From: Bacteroidales bacterium
GTDB taxonomy: Bacteria > Bacteroidota > Bacteroidia > Bacteroidales > UBA6680
Assembly (NCBI GenBank): GCA_025210735.1
Contig: JAOARD010000004.1
Coordinates: 1 to 56,010 of the forward strand
Reading direction: 5' to 3'
Length of the DNA stretch: 56,010 bases
Positions 32,728-42,074 of this stretch are shown in pieces (the first letter of the stretch is position 1; each line of letters opens with the position of its first letter). A program made the translations under genes and the position numbers. The notes under the pieces are model-generated. The model did not search any database, was not told the DNA's origin, and was given only the letters and a program-made list of their open reading frames with translations.

Positions 32728-33885
32728 ATGAAGTTAATTTCATACAGAACATACTGTATACTACAATTTATTGTTGTATTATTTTTAATAACATCCTGTT
32801 GTAAACATAAGAAAAACTATAATGGTTATTGGTATGGAAAGTATAATGTTGAAAATAAAGAGTTTCATTATTTGAGTGAGATAACAGATTCTTGTTATTA
32901 TGAGTACTCTGTTCCTTTTACGAAAACATTTTTTTATGACAGGGATTGTAACACTTTTGTTTTACCTAATGGGAAAATTAAACCTGTAGGTGATGATTTG
33001 TTGTATAATGATAAAACTCATGGTATTACTGTTAGGCTAAAAAGAGCAGTTGAAGAGAGTTTTATCTTAGAAAAACTAAATGATAAAGATCTTAAAGTAG
33101 ACCTTGTAGATGCCGGAAACTGTTTGCTTAATAATTTTGAACCAGTTAATGGAAATGTAGCTATTTATCTGGGACAGAAGAGTGGGGTTACTATGTGTTC
33201 ATATAAGAACAATACAATGCTGTTAAACGACGATTTTTGTCGTTATATGAACCAGTTAGAGGGGAGTTTACAATCTACAGTAAAGTTCTCAGTAGCCATA
33301 GATAGAGAAGTAAAATATAGAGACTTTAAGAAGTTTACCGAGTATTTGGGTTTGTTAACAACACACGGAGGCTATATGTATCTGCTTGTTAAACCTCAGA
33401 AATATATTGGTTATTCATTCATGTCAAAGAGTTTTTCGTTTCCTGTACATAAAAAGGATTATTATAAAGATAGAGGTCTGTTTTTTCATAATGAAGAACA
33501 AAGCTTACTTCCTCCACCAACTATACCTAATGCTGAATGGCTATTGAATACCAGGAGTACAACTGTAAATATGTTCTCGTTAATAGATAATAATATATTT
33601 TTTGATAATAAAATATGTGAGCTTAAAGATATAGAGTCTCTGGTAATAGAGAACAGTGATTATATAAAAGCGAATACATTTATTTACTATATAGATCCGG
33701 AGACCAAGTATGAAGACTATTTTAAGTTTTTAAATAAAATTAAAACAGTTTACGGTAAAATAAAAAAGACTGCCTATTCAGAGCCTGAAGGAGAGTATAT
33801 TAAGAGTAAGGATAGAGACATTATTTTTACAGAAGTTGACTCTTTGTATTATGGAAAATATAATGAATTATTAAAAAGGCACTAG
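32728..33885 (+). CDS. Lipoprotein with two ExbD/TolR-like domains (paralogue A)
   Basis: 385 aa from the ATG at 32728; an in-frame ATG at 32686 lies inside the preceding terminator. Type II signal peptide with lipobox ITSC (Cys24). Residues about 35-130 are a beta-rich N-domain beginning GYWYGKYN. Residues about 141-226 (NVAIYLGQKSG ... FSVAIDREVKYRDFKKFTEY) and 276-351 (VNMFSLIDNNIFFDNKICEL ... FIYYIDPETKYEDYFKFLNK) follow the ExbD periplasmic pattern: strand, short named residue turn, helix, strand ending in Asp, Tyr, helix. There is no ExbD membrane helix or pore Asp. It ends 3 bp before its paralogue. Function unknown; the ExbD relation is inferred. Confidence 0.72.
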   Translation: MKLISYRTYCILQFIVVLFLITSCCKHKKNYNGYWYGKYNVENKEFHYLSEITDSCYYEYSVPFTKTFFYDRDCNTFVLPNGKIKPVGDDLLYNDKTHGITVRLKRAVEESFILEKLNDKDLKVDLVDAGNCLLNNFEPVNGNVAIYLGQKSGVTMCSYKNNTMLLNDDFCRYMNQLEGSLQSTVKFSVAIDREVKYRDFKKFTEYLGLLTTHGGYMYLLVKPQKYIGYSFMSKSFSFPVHKKDYYKDRGLFFHNEEQSLLPPPTIPNAEWLLNTRSTTVNMFSLIDNNIFFDNKICELKDIESLVIENSDYIKANTFIYYIDPETKYEDYFKFLNKIKTVYGKIKKTAYSEPEGEYIKSKDRDIIFTEVDSLYYGKYNELLKRH

Positions 33886-33888
33886 TAT

Positions 33889-35118
33889 ATGCGATTTTAC
33901 ACTTTCTTAATATCTGTTTTAGTGTTACTTGTAATAACTTCCTGTGAGGTGGAGAAGGATGGTTATAAGGGATTTTGGTATGGTGTATATACTCTGGACG
34001 GTATTCAGTCACCTGTTCTGGGTGAGATGACAGACTCCAGTTTTTTTGAATATACAGGTCTTACTCATAGACTATTTCCTTATGAAAGGCGTGGTAATAC
34101 ATTTATTCTACCCAATGTAAAGACAACTGATTATACCTATGATATAAAGGTGAAGTATACTGGTGATGAACTTATATTTTACAGGAACAGGTTGTTTAAC
34201 GATACAGTGTTTCTGACAATGAGACGTGCTGTTAAGGATAACTTTATTATTGAGAGATTAAAAGATGATAACCTCAGGTTAGATTTTGCAGATATTGAGA
34301 TGGACGGATATAGAAATTTTTATTATCCGAGTGTTAGAGATATAATATATATTGGTAAGAAAGATGGTATGGTAATGTGCTCCTATAAGGATAGCGTAAT
34401 GCCTTTAAATGATGATTTTTACTATTATGTGAATAGTACGATAGATAGTATGATTCTTACAGAAGCGTTCCATTTAGCTGTAGACAAAAATATAAGATAT
34501 AGTGATGTTAATAAAGTTCTTGAATATCTCTCTCTTACATCTAAATCGTCATGGTTTGGTGTAAGAGTAAATTTTCTGGTGAAACCACACAGCTATGTAG
34601 ATTATACATATGTTGAAAGATATTTTTCTATTTATGAAGAGAGAAAAGAGTATTATAAGAATAGAGGGTTGATCTTTAATAAATCAGGAAGACCTGTGCC
34701 ACCTCCTCCACCGCCAATTATGTTAGAGTGGTTTATGGATAAAGAGAGATCTACAATAAATATGTTTTTACTGAAAGATGGAGAGCTGTTTTTTGATGGC
34801 AAGAGGTGTGAGTTGAATGAGGTTAAATCTTTAATGTCAGAAAATATTGATAGCGTGAGGCATAATATGTTTGTGTACTATATACATCCGGACAGTAAAT
34901 ATGAGTATTATCTTAAATTATTCAATGAACTTATAGAGTGTAACAGGATAATAAAGAAGGAGTATGCTGCAAAGATATCTGGTAAAGATATTGAAGATAT
35001 CTATACAAGATCTGAGGAGATGCATAGAGCCAGAAGGGTTTTGCAGATAGGTTTGTCTGAGCTTGACTCTTTAAAGTACATCAGATATAAAAAGTTGTTC
35101 TGTAGAACCGACTCTTAG
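33889..35118 (+). CDS. Lipoprotein with two ExbD/TolR-like domains (paralogue B)
   Basis: 409 aa. Signal peptide RFYTFLISVLVLLVITSC, lipidated Cys19. Clear tandem paralogue of the preceding gene along the whole length: GFWYGVYTLDG for GYWYGKYN, MCSYKDSVMPLNDDFYYYVN for MCSYKNNTMLLNDDFCRYMN, and INMFLLKDGELFFDGKRCEL for VNMFSLIDNNIFFDNKICEL. ExbD-like modules at about 149-236 (LAVDKNIRYSDVNKVLEYLS) and 287-362 (YYIHPDSKYEYYLKLFNELI). A proline run (PVPPPPPPI) links the two, and paralogue A has LPPPTIP there. An extra 40-residue C-terminal helix follows. Probably one operon with A. Predicted to face the periplasm, anchored by lipid. Confidence 0.72.
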   Translation: MRFYTFLISVLVLLVITSCEVEKDGYKGFWYGVYTLDGIQSPVLGEMTDSSFFEYTGLTHRLFPYERRGNTFILPNVKTTDYTYDIKVKYTGDELIFYRNRLFNDTVFLTMRRAVKDNFIIERLKDDNLRLDFADIEMDGYRNFYYPSVRDIIYIGKKDGMVMCSYKDSVMPLNDDFYYYVNSTIDSMILTEAFHLAVDKNIRYSDVNKVLEYLSLTSKSSWFGVRVNFLVKPHSYVDYTYVERYFSIYEERKEYYKNRGLIFNKSGRPVPPPPPPIMLEWFMDKERSTINMFLLKDGELFFDGKRCELNEVKSLMSENIDSVRHNMFVYYIHPDSKYEYYLKLFNELIECNRIIKKEYAAKISGKDIEDIYTRSEEMHRARRVLQIGLSELDSLKYIRYKKLFCRTDS

Positions 35119-35143
35119 AGTTTAATTAATAGATATAAAACAA

Positions 35144-35173
35144 ACAGAGAGTGAAAAATGACTCACCCTCTGT
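35144..35173. terminator. Terminator between convergent lipoprotein and AlaX genes
   Basis: 11-bp stem (35144-35154 and 35163-35173) with one G-U pair on the minus strand, followed on that strand by ttgttttata. Terminates the AlaX/exporter transcript and may also stop the plus-strand lipoprotein transcript. Confidence 0.7.
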
Positions 35174-35194
35174 TCTGTTAATATATGTTGAATA

Positions 35195-35632
35195 TTATCT
35201 TCGTTCAACCTTGAATCTTATACGTAATACATCATTCTCAAACGAGCTGGATACCCATTTAAAGAGACTTATTTCAGATGTGTTTTTGACGTGATCGCCA
35301 ATGCAAGGACAGTCATCAACATCGCCAATTGAAACAATGCGCAGCTCTTCACCAGCACTATCCGGAAGTCTTGATAGATTAAACCTCTTCTCAGCATCTT
35401 CTCTTTTTAACAGATACTCTTTTACATCAAGATTCTGTGCAAGTGTAGTGTTAACTTTTTCTGTAATCTCAATCTCCTCTTCAGGAGTTAAAGCCCTGTT
35501 AAACTTGTAATCGCATTTAGACTTTTTTCGTTCAAGATGACTTGAAAAAGCTCTGTCGCATCCAAACATATCTACCATTGTTCTGTTCAGAATATGTTCG
35601 GCAGTATGCATATGTGGGTCGTAACTCTTCAT
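35195..35632 (-). CDS. AlaX-like free-standing alanyl/threonyl-tRNA editing domain
   Basis: 145 aa. HTAEH (His9, His13) and CPCIGDH (Cys110, His114) form the HxxxH ... CxxxH zinc/active site of the tRNA-synthetase second additional domain used for editing. Standing alone, it should hydrolyse mischarged tRNA such as Ser-tRNA(Ala) or Ser-tRNA(Thr) in trans. Short form without the N-terminal AlaX-L part. It starts 5 bp after the TolC stop on the same strand, so it is the last gene of the exporter operon, an odd pairing. Confidence 0.88.
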   Translation of the reverse strand: MKSYDPHMHTAEHILNRTMVDMFGCDRAFSSHLERKKSKCDYKFNRALTPEEEIEITEKVNTTLAQNLDVKEYLLKREDAEKRFNLSRLPDSAGEELRIVSIGDVDDCPCIGDHVKNTSEISLFKWVSSSFENDVLRIRFKVERR

Positions 35633-35637
35633 TGTAA

Positions 35638-37122
35638 TTAATCTATTAGTTTCTCAAGATCATACTCTATAGGCATATCTTTTTCAAAATCGTAAAGTGT
35701 TGTCATTCTAAGTTTGAAATATTCGCTCCAGTACTGTTTTAACATGTTGATGTAGCTTGTGTTTGCTTCGTCTTTCTCTTTTTGCGATATATTCAGATCC
35801 AGAACATTTATCTTTCCTATAAGGAATCGTTGTTTTGTAACGTTGTACCTGTTTCTTGCTATAACATCAGCTTTAGATGAAATTCTTATCTGGTCATCTA
35901 ACAGGTTAAAACGCATTACATCAAGCAGAATGTTTTGTCTGAAATCAACCCTGCTCTGTTCAACCTCTGTTTTAACCATTTCAAGATTCGATTTAGCCAT
36001 CTTTACACGCCCTCTGCCTTTTCCCCAATCAAGAATTGGTAAAGAGATTCCCACTCTAATATTCTGTTGATTTTCAGGGTTAACATATACATTGCTAAAA
36101 TTGTCTGATGACTTGGTGAGACCTACCTCTGCAAACAGGTTTGCACTTAAGCCTCGCTGACTCCTCTCATTTGCAATTCTTTCTTCAGCTTCTAATAGTT
36201 GTATATCCAGATTTGTAACCTTTGGACTGTTCTCTAATGCTTGAGAAAGAGCTTTTTTGTAATCTACTTCAAACTCCGGAATTTCGTCAGAAATAATAAG
36301 CTCTATATTAATGCTTTCATTAAATCCAAGAAATGATCGTAGTTTTATCTTATTCTCTTCAAAATCTACTATTGCATCATTTAACTTAACATCTGCATTT
36401 AACAGGCTAAGCTCCATTTGTAGAAGTTCGTTCTCAGCAATTGTTCCGATATTGTAGCGACCTTTAGATATTTTGTAAAGAGTATCTGCATTTGAGTAAT
36501 TCATCTTAGATATCTTAAGGTTTTGCTGAGCAAGAGCTAATGAAAAGAATTTATTGACAGCGCTTTGCGAAACCTCTTCCATATCTACAACATACTTTCT
36601 TTTTGCTGCTTCATACCTCTTAGGTTCAATTCTTTTACTCCACCTGAGTTTGTTGTAACCGGTAATCGGCTGATCGTATCTTACTATAAGAGGCTTAGAT
36701 AAAAAGGTGTTTTTCTCTTCGTCAAGATAGTCTATTCTCTCAAGTTTTGATACTAATGATATCTTACCTCCGGTAAATCCAATGTTCTGATCAATAGACA
36801 GACTGGCATCGGTATTTAGTATATTCTTATGATAGAATCTGTCCTTACCCAATTCACTGTCAAACTCTCTTGTTATAGATCTGTTATAGTTAGGCAAAGT
36901 TCCGTTCAGATTTAATGATGGTAAAAAATCAGCTTTGTGCGATCTCCACTTCCAATAATTGGCTCTGAATGAGTGTTTAGCTACAAGGGCTTTAGGACTT
37001 TGATTTTTGGCTAGTTTTATTACCTCTTCAAGTGTAAACTTTTTAACATTACTACTATCAGCTTGTGCTGACAATAGTAAAGGTGTAATAAGAAGTAGTA
37101 TAATAATATTTAATTGTTTCAT
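35638..37122 (-). CDS. TolC-family outer-membrane efflux protein
   Basis: 494 aa. Signal peptide at 1-20 (ending LLLSAQA). Two OEP repeats with long helices: FTLEEVIKLAKNQSPKALVA at the start, ISKGRYNIGTIAENELLQME in the middle and VTKQRFLIGKINVLDLNISQ towards the end, the typical repeat signatures. Forms a trimeric barrel/alpha-tunnel through the outer membrane. Follows the MacB-type permease by 24 bp, so it is the exit duct of that exporter. Confidence 0.92.
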   Translation of the reverse strand: MKQLNIIILLLITPLLLSAQADSSNVKKFTLEEVIKLAKNQSPKALVAKHSFRANYWKWRSHKADFLPSLNLNGTLPNYNRSITREFDSELGKDRFYHKNILNTDASLSIDQNIGFTGGKISLVSKLERIDYLDEEKNTFLSKPLIVRYDQPITGYNKLRWSKRIEPKRYEAAKRKYVVDMEEVSQSAVNKFFSLALAQQNLKISKMNYSNADTLYKISKGRYNIGTIAENELLQMELSLLNADVKLNDAIVDFEENKIKLRSFLGFNESINIELIISDEIPEFEVDYKKALSQALENSPKVTNLDIQLLEAEERIANERSQRGLSANLFAEVGLTKSSDNFSNVYVNPENQQNIRVGISLPILDWGKGRGRVKMAKSNLEMVKTEVEQSRVDFRQNILLDVMRFNLLDDQIRISSKADVIARNRYNVTKQRFLIGKINVLDLNISQKEKDEANTSYINMLKQYWSEYFKLRMTTLYDFEKDMPIEYDLEKLID

Positions 37123-37146
37123 TTTTAAGCTAAATTAAGTTTAGTT

Positions 37147-38493
37147 TTACTCATATCGTAACGACTCTATAGGGTCTTTGTCTGCAGCTCTTTTAGCAGG
37201 AGAATAACCAAAAATAACACCAACAGCAGCTGATACACCAAAGGCTATAAGTACTGATGCAATTGATACAATTGTTGTAATCTCGAAGAAATAAGATATG
37301 AACTTTGCAAGAACCACACCTAAGATTACACCAATTAATCCTCCTGTAACGCTTATTAATATTGCTTCAGAAAGAAACTGAGCAACAATATCCTTTTTTG
37401 TTGCACCAATTGCAAGTCTGGTTCCTATCTCTTTAATACGTTCCATTACCGATGCAAACATAATATTCATAATACCTATACCACCAACAATAAGAGATAT
37501 TCCGGCAATAGCCCCAAGTACAATATTAAATACCTTTTTTGTCTCTTGTTGCTGTTTTAATAGCATCTCTGGTACAGTTATTTCAAAATCTTTTACTCCA
37601 TTATGTCTGCGTTCCATAATCTTACTAAGTACCTCTGTAGAGGCTTTTAATTGCTCTGTTTTGTCTACCTGAACAACAATTTTGTCGAGCTGATTTGTTG
37701 TTGCTGTAGCTGCATTACTCGCCGACTGAGAGAACATAAAGAAACCTCCACCAAAGCCCATTCCACTCTGTTGCGAAGGTTTAGAAATACCTCTGTTTTG
37801 GAACCGCATAAGCATGGTTTTTACAGGAACGTATATTTTATCGTTTGATACACTAACACCGATGTTATCAAAAGATGAAACATTTACGTTACTCTTCTCA
37901 AGTACACCTATTACTTTTAGCCATACATTACCAAACTTAATACGTTTGCCTATAGGGCTTTCGTTATTAAAAAATTTAACTTTTATGTTTGATCCTACAA
38001 CACATACCGGGATACCCAGTTCGTTGTGTTTTTTTGTAAAAGGTCTGCCTTCTGATAACTTTATATTGTACAGGTCAAAATAATCTCTACTTATACCAAC
38101 AAGTTTTGAAGCTTCTCTTTTTCCGTTTTTTAGTACAAATGAATTGTATACAATCTCCGGGCTTATTCTTTTTACCGAAGGGAGTAGTGTTTTTATAGAT
38201 TCAACATCTCTCATTGTTAATCCTGGAGAGAACTTACCCTTTTTGGTGTCTCCCTGATCTTCCTCAGACTGTTCTCCTGCTTTAAGTTCTAGTATTGGAG
38301 AGATAACAATATTGTTTACTCCTACCAACTCAATCTGTTTAAGAATTTCTTGTTGTGCACCATTTCCAATAGCAAGCATACTAATTACAGCAGCTACACC
38401 AAATATAATACCCAGAGCGGTAAGAATAGATTTAAGTTTATTGCCCAATAAAGACTCAAGACCAATCTGTACGTCGTGCAAATATCGTTTCAT
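37147..38493 (-). CDS. MacB-type ABC transporter permease (FtsX-like)
   Basis: 448 aa. N-terminal membrane helix with NKLKSILTALGIIFGVAAVI, a periplasmic MacB_PCD domain (about 45-320), and three C-terminal membrane helices with IKEIGTRLAIGATKKDIVAQ, the coupling motif that contacts the ATPase, and a C-terminal SPAKRAADKDPIESLRYE signature. It has no nucleotide-binding domain and no ATPase gene is adjacent, so an ATPase must be supplied from elsewhere. Works with the HlyD adaptor (upstream) and TolC (downstream) to move peptides, lipids or toxic compounds out of the periplasm. Confidence 0.92.
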   Translation of the reverse strand: MKRYLHDVQIGLESLLGNKLKSILTALGIIFGVAAVISMLAIGNGAQQEILKQIELVGVNNIVISPILELKAGEQSEEDQGDTKKGKFSPGLTMRDVESIKTLLPSVKRISPEIVYNSFVLKNGKREASKLVGISRDYFDLYNIKLSEGRPFTKKHNELGIPVCVVGSNIKVKFFNNESPIGKRIKFGNVWLKVIGVLEKSNVNVSSFDNIGVSVSNDKIYVPVKTMLMRFQNRGISKPSQQSGMGFGGGFFMFSQSASNAATATTNQLDKIVVQVDKTEQLKASTEVLSKIMERRHNGVKDFEITVPEMLLKQQQETKKVFNIVLGAIAGISLIVGGIGIMNIMFASVMERIKEIGTRLAIGATKKDIVAQFLSEAILISVTGGLIGVILGVVLAKFISYFFEITTIVSIASVLIAFGVSAAVGVIFGYSPAKRAADKDPIESLRYE

Positions 38494-38658
38494 CTGTTTA
38501 ATTTTTTCTTTTCAATGGTCAGATGGAACTCGCATGATTATAGCCATTCATTTATGAGAAAACTATTCTCATGCTCGTTTCACATTGATATTAAATTATT
38601 GACACATATCTATTAATTAAATAGTGTCTGTATTAAAATTAGATATAGGTTTTATGAG

Positions 38659-39984
38659 TTATCTACTGGCTTTTTTACCATTTATATCTCTACCTCCGCT
38701 ATTTGCATTGGCCTGTTCGTTTTTTTTATTGCTTTTGTAAAGCTCAAGACCAATAAAATTGTAACTCTTAGGATTATCTGGTTCAGATAAAAGAACTCTG
38801 TCACTTACCTTAAGACCATCTAATATTACAATATGGTTTTCATTAGACTGTCCTGTAATAACTATCTGTTTTTTACCTGATTTTGTATAAACAAAACTTA
38901 GAGAATCTGTTTTACTTACCGATTCAATAGGCAGATACATTACATCGTCTGATTCAGATATTATAATAGTATTGCTGGTTGTCATACCAGGTCTTAATAT
39001 AGCGTCAGTGCCATTAACTCTTACAATAACCTCAAATACTTTAGAGTCTGTATTAGGTAACTGTTCGCCAACATTGGCAACCTCTTTAACAACTCCATTA
39101 TACTCTTTGTCAGGAAATGCATCTACGCCAACTTTTACCACCTGTCCTTTTTTAACTTTGCTGATATCAATTTCATTTACATATGTTTTAGATATCATCT
39201 GGCTGAGATCCGGCAATGTTGCAACTGTTAAATCCCAAGGGTTAATTGTAGAGCCTACTTTTCTTTTCTTACCACCCCACTCTTTAGAATATATTACCAT
39301 ACCCTTTTTAGGAGCAAAAATTGTGAACTCATTGATTAAAGCAAGCATCTTATCTCTCTTTCTCATCTGCTTGTCTTTATTTATCTCAACCTCACGCATA
39401 TCGGCAACAGCTTGTTTTACTTTAAGCTTGTAATTTTTTCTGGCTTGATTCAGGTTGCGTTGTATTTTTTCTAACTCTATTTGAGCTTGTCTGATAGTTG
39501 CAGGTGGTTCATATTTAGACTGCTCTAGTTTAATCTGAGCCTCTTCTGCCTGATACTGTTTGCTTATAATATCATCTCTCAGATCTCTTAGCTTTATAGT
39601 TGTATCAAGTTGAGTTTTTACATATTGTGACTGTACTTTCTCAAGTTCATCCTCAACATCTTTAAGTTTTACCATAACCTCAGATCTGTCAAGTGAAGCT
39701 ACATAGTCACCAGAATCTACAACTGTCCCTTCAGCAACAAGATCTTGTATTTTTATCTCTCGGATTCTTAAATCGCGATTACCAAGTCCGGACGGTCCCT
39801 GAATATTTTCAGAATTTGCAGATTGTAATTCACCTGTTGTTGAAACAATTACTTCAAACTTACCTTTTTTAACCTGTGCATAGATTTCGGTTTCGTTATC
39901 AGAACTTTTAGTGAATTTTGTAACTACAATAACAACTGCTACTGCTACAACAGCAATTGATATGTATAAAAATCGTTTTTTCAT
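38659..39984 (-). CDS. HlyD/MacA-family periplasmic adaptor
   Basis: 441 aa. N-terminal membrane anchor KKRFLYISIAVVAVAVVIVV, a split lipoyl/beta-barrel domain (about 40-100 and 200-330), and between them a long alpha-hairpin with coiled-coil character (VMVKLKDVEDELEKVQSQYV ... ELEKIQRNLNQARKNYKLKV). EVIVRVNGTDAILRPGMTTS is the typical membrane-proximal motif. Bridges the MacB-type permease and TolC. First gene of the operon; 165 bp of non-coding DNA separate it from the permease. Confidence 0.9.
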   Translation of the reverse strand: MKKRFLYISIAVVAVAVVIVVTKFTKSSDNETEIYAQVKKGKFEVIVSTTGELQSANSENIQGPSGLGNRDLRIREIKIQDLVAEGTVVDSGDYVASLDRSEVMVKLKDVEDELEKVQSQYVKTQLDTTIKLRDLRDDIISKQYQAEEAQIKLEQSKYEPPATIRQAQIELEKIQRNLNQARKNYKLKVKQAVADMREVEINKDKQMRKRDKMLALINEFTIFAPKKGMVIYSKEWGGKKRKVGSTINPWDLTVATLPDLSQMISKTYVNEIDISKVKKGQVVKVGVDAFPDKEYNGVVKEVANVGEQLPNTDSKVFEVIVRVNGTDAILRPGMTTSNTIIISESDDVMYLPIESVSKTDSLSFVYTKSGKKQIVITGQSNENHIVILDGLKVSDRVLLSEPDNPKSYNFIGLELYKSNKKNEQANANSGGRDINGKKASR

Positions 39985-40136
39985 TTTTTAAAATATTTTA
40001 CACAATAACACGTAGTTAAGTTTTGATTATAAATATTTTAATAAATGTAGTGGGTGTTTGTAATCAATTTGTTAACTCTATTATTGTGTCTGACAGTTTT
40101 ACTCTCTTATTGTGATTATATATAGTGCTTCTTATA

Positions 40137-40144
40137 CAAAGATA
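40137..40144 (-). promoter_or_regulatory. candidate -7 box for the exporter operon
   Basis: TATCTTTG on the minus strand (exact TAnnTTTG). No well-placed -33 TTTG. Confidence 0.45.
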
Positions 40145-40275
40145 AACAGTTTTATTATTATACTATTGTTTTGTGGTTTACATATGTTTTTGTTTCAACC
40201 TTTGATGTGACCTAAATAGCTTAGTTTAGTTTAATCAGGGACTATTATAATTAATATTTTTTAACATATGAATAA

Positions 40276-40306
40276 TAAAAAAGGCCGGAAATTAATTTCC
40301 GACCTT
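40276..40306 (-). terminator. Intrinsic terminator of glmM
   Basis: 11-bp minus-strand stem (arms 40281-40291 and 40296-40306, one G-U) followed on that strand by a run of six or more T. Fifteen bp after the glmM stop. Confidence 0.9.
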
Positions 40307-40320
40307 AGATATCTCTTTGT

Positions 40321-41709
40321 TTAGATATTCTCTTTTATTTTGGTAATAACACTTTGAGCAAGATTGTTAGCACTCTCAGTAGTTGCACCCTCTGCATATA
40401 TTCTGATTATAGGTTCTGTATTAGATTTACGCAGATGTACCCATCCTTCTTCAAAATCTATCTTAACTCCGTCAACATCATTTATTTTTTCTGATGCATA
40501 AACCTCTTTCATCTTTATTAGTAGTTTATCAACATCAATTTCAGGAGTAAGCTCAATTTTGTTCTTTGATATTGTGTATTGTGGATATGTTGCTCGTAGT
40601 TCAGAACATTTTTTTCCGGTTTTTGCCAGATGTGTTAAGAACAGAGCAATACCAACAAGAGCATCTCTACCGTAATGTAGTTCCGGATAGATAATACCTC
40701 CGTTTCCTTCGCCCCCAATAACTGCATTTTGATTTTTCATCTCAACAACAACATTTACCTCTCCAACAGCCGATGCTGTGTAAGAACCGCCATGTTTAAC
40801 TGTTACATCTCTCAGAGCTCTTGTTGAAGACATGTTTGAGACTGTATTACCTTTTGTGTTTGATAGTATATAGTCTGCTACAGCAACAAGTGTGTACTCT
40901 TCACCAAACATAGTTCCGTCTTCGTTTATTATAGCAAGTCTGTCAACGTCCGGATCAACAACAAAACCAATATCTGCTCTTTTCTCTTTTATAAGGCTTG
41001 AAATTTCAGTTAGGTGTTCTGGTAAAGGTTCCGGATTATGTGGGAACTCTCCGTTAGGCTCTGTATATAGTTCAATAATATTATTAACACCAATAGCTTT
41101 TAGCAGAGGTGGGATAGATACACCACCTACAGAGTTTACACAATCTATTGCTACAGTGAAGTTTGCTTTCTTTATTGCATCAATGTCAACTAACGGAAGG
41201 TCAATAATCTTCTGTATATGAATATCAATAAAGTTATCAACGTTCTCTATTGAACCAAGATCATCTACCTCTGCAAATTTCATATTCTCCTCAGCAGCTA
41301 ACTGAAGAACTTTTTCTCCGTCAGAACCAGATAAAAACTCTCCTTTATTATTAAGTAGTTTAAGAGCATTCCACTGCTTAGGATTGTGACTCGCAGTTAA
41401 TATAATACCTCCATCGGCATTAAAATGCGGAACAGCTACCTCTACTGTTGGAGTGGTTGCCAGATCAAGATTGATAACATCAATCCCCATTCCCATTAAT
41501 GTTCCTGATACAATCTGCTCAACCATAGAACCAGATATACGTGCATCACGTCCCAGAATAACCTTAATTTTATTGTTATGATCACAGTTGTCTTTTAGCC
41601 ACTGTGCATATGCTGAAGTAAATCTAACTAAATCTAAAGGTGTCAGATTATCGTTAACAACATTTCCAATTGTACCTCTGATACCTGAAATTGATTTTAT
41701 TAGTGCCAT
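40321..41709 (-). CDS. glmM: Phosphoglucosamine mutase (phosphohexomutase superfamily)
   Basis: 462 aa, four-domain alpha-D-phosphohexomutase. Active-site serine loop TASHNP (Ser107), Mg2+ loop DPDVDR (252-257), sugar-specificity loop GEGNGG, and phosphate-binding RKSNTEPIIRIYAE near the C-terminus. Interconverts glucosamine-6-P and glucosamine-1-P on the way to UDP-GlcNAc for peptidoglycan and LPS. The GEGNGG loop and length fit the Bacteroidota GlmM annotation, but a phosphomannomutase/phosphoglucomutase activity cannot be excluded. Monocistronic on the minus strand. Confidence 0.88.
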   Translation of the reverse strand: MALIKSISGIRGTIGNVVNDNLTPLDLVRFTSAYAQWLKDNCDHNNKIKVILGRDARISGSMVEQIVSGTLMGMGIDVINLDLATTPTVEVAVPHFNADGGIILTASHNPKQWNALKLLNNKGEFLSGSDGEKVLQLAAEENMKFAEVDDLGSIENVDNFIDIHIQKIIDLPLVDIDAIKKANFTVAIDCVNSVGGVSIPPLLKAIGVNNIIELYTEPNGEFPHNPEPLPEHLTEISSLIKEKRADIGFVVDPDVDRLAIINEDGTMFGEEYTLVAVADYILSNTKGNTVSNMSSTRALRDVTVKHGGSYTASAVGEVNVVVEMKNQNAVIGGEGNGGIIYPELHYGRDALVGIALFLTHLAKTGKKCSELRATYPQYTISKNKIELTPEIDVDKLLIKMKEVYASEKINDVDGVKIDFEEGWVHLRKSNTEPIIRIYAEGATTESANNLAQSVITKIKENI

Positions 41710-41776
41710 AAAATATTTGTTAAATTTCTATTCCTATCTCATCTTTTAAAGATGGTAATTTATAATAAAATGAGAT

Positions 41777-41784
41777 CAAATTTA
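41777..41784 (-). promoter_or_regulatory. candidate -7 box for glmM
   Basis: TAAATTTG on the minus strand, about 68 nt upstream of the ATG at 41709. A small hairpin (catctt / aagatg) lies in the predicted leader. Confidence 0.4.
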
Positions 41785-41998
41785 ATAAAAAGTATAGATT
41801 ATTATCTGTAAATAAATGCAACAATATTGTTATGTTATAAAACTATTAGCAATATATGTTTGTTATACATATCTATAAATAACTGTTTCTAAAAGCACTA
41901 AACACAAATTGTTTTATGTTCGTCAAAAAAGATTTTCTAAAAGTGTTGAAATACTACAAATACAAGTACTTGCCAATTTTTTTGATAACTTTTTTTTC

Positions 41999-42006
41999 TA
42001 ACTTTG
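41999..42006 (+). promoter_or_regulatory. candidate -7 box for the pseudouridine synthase gene
   Basis: TAACTTTG (exact TAnnTTTG), leader about 62 nt to the ATG at 42075. Confidence 0.45.
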
Positions 42007-42074
42007 TAGTTTGTATTTTATGTATAAAAGGAATTAATAATTTTTGAGATTAATAATTAACCAAACATTAAGTA

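Larger units (their letters stand above)
39985..40320. other. 336-bp intergenic region upstream of the exporter operon
   Basis: Contains the glmM terminator at its right end and a minus-strand -7 box at 40137-40144; the predicted 5' leader of the exporter is about 145 nt. Nothing else recognisable. Confidence 0.5.
41710..42074. other. 365-bp divergent intergenic region glmM / pseudouridine synthase
   Basis: Contains -7 boxes for both directions: minus strand TAAATTTG at 41777-41784 for glmM, plus strand TAACTTTG at 41999-42006 for the downstream gene. No gene seen. Confidence 0.5.
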
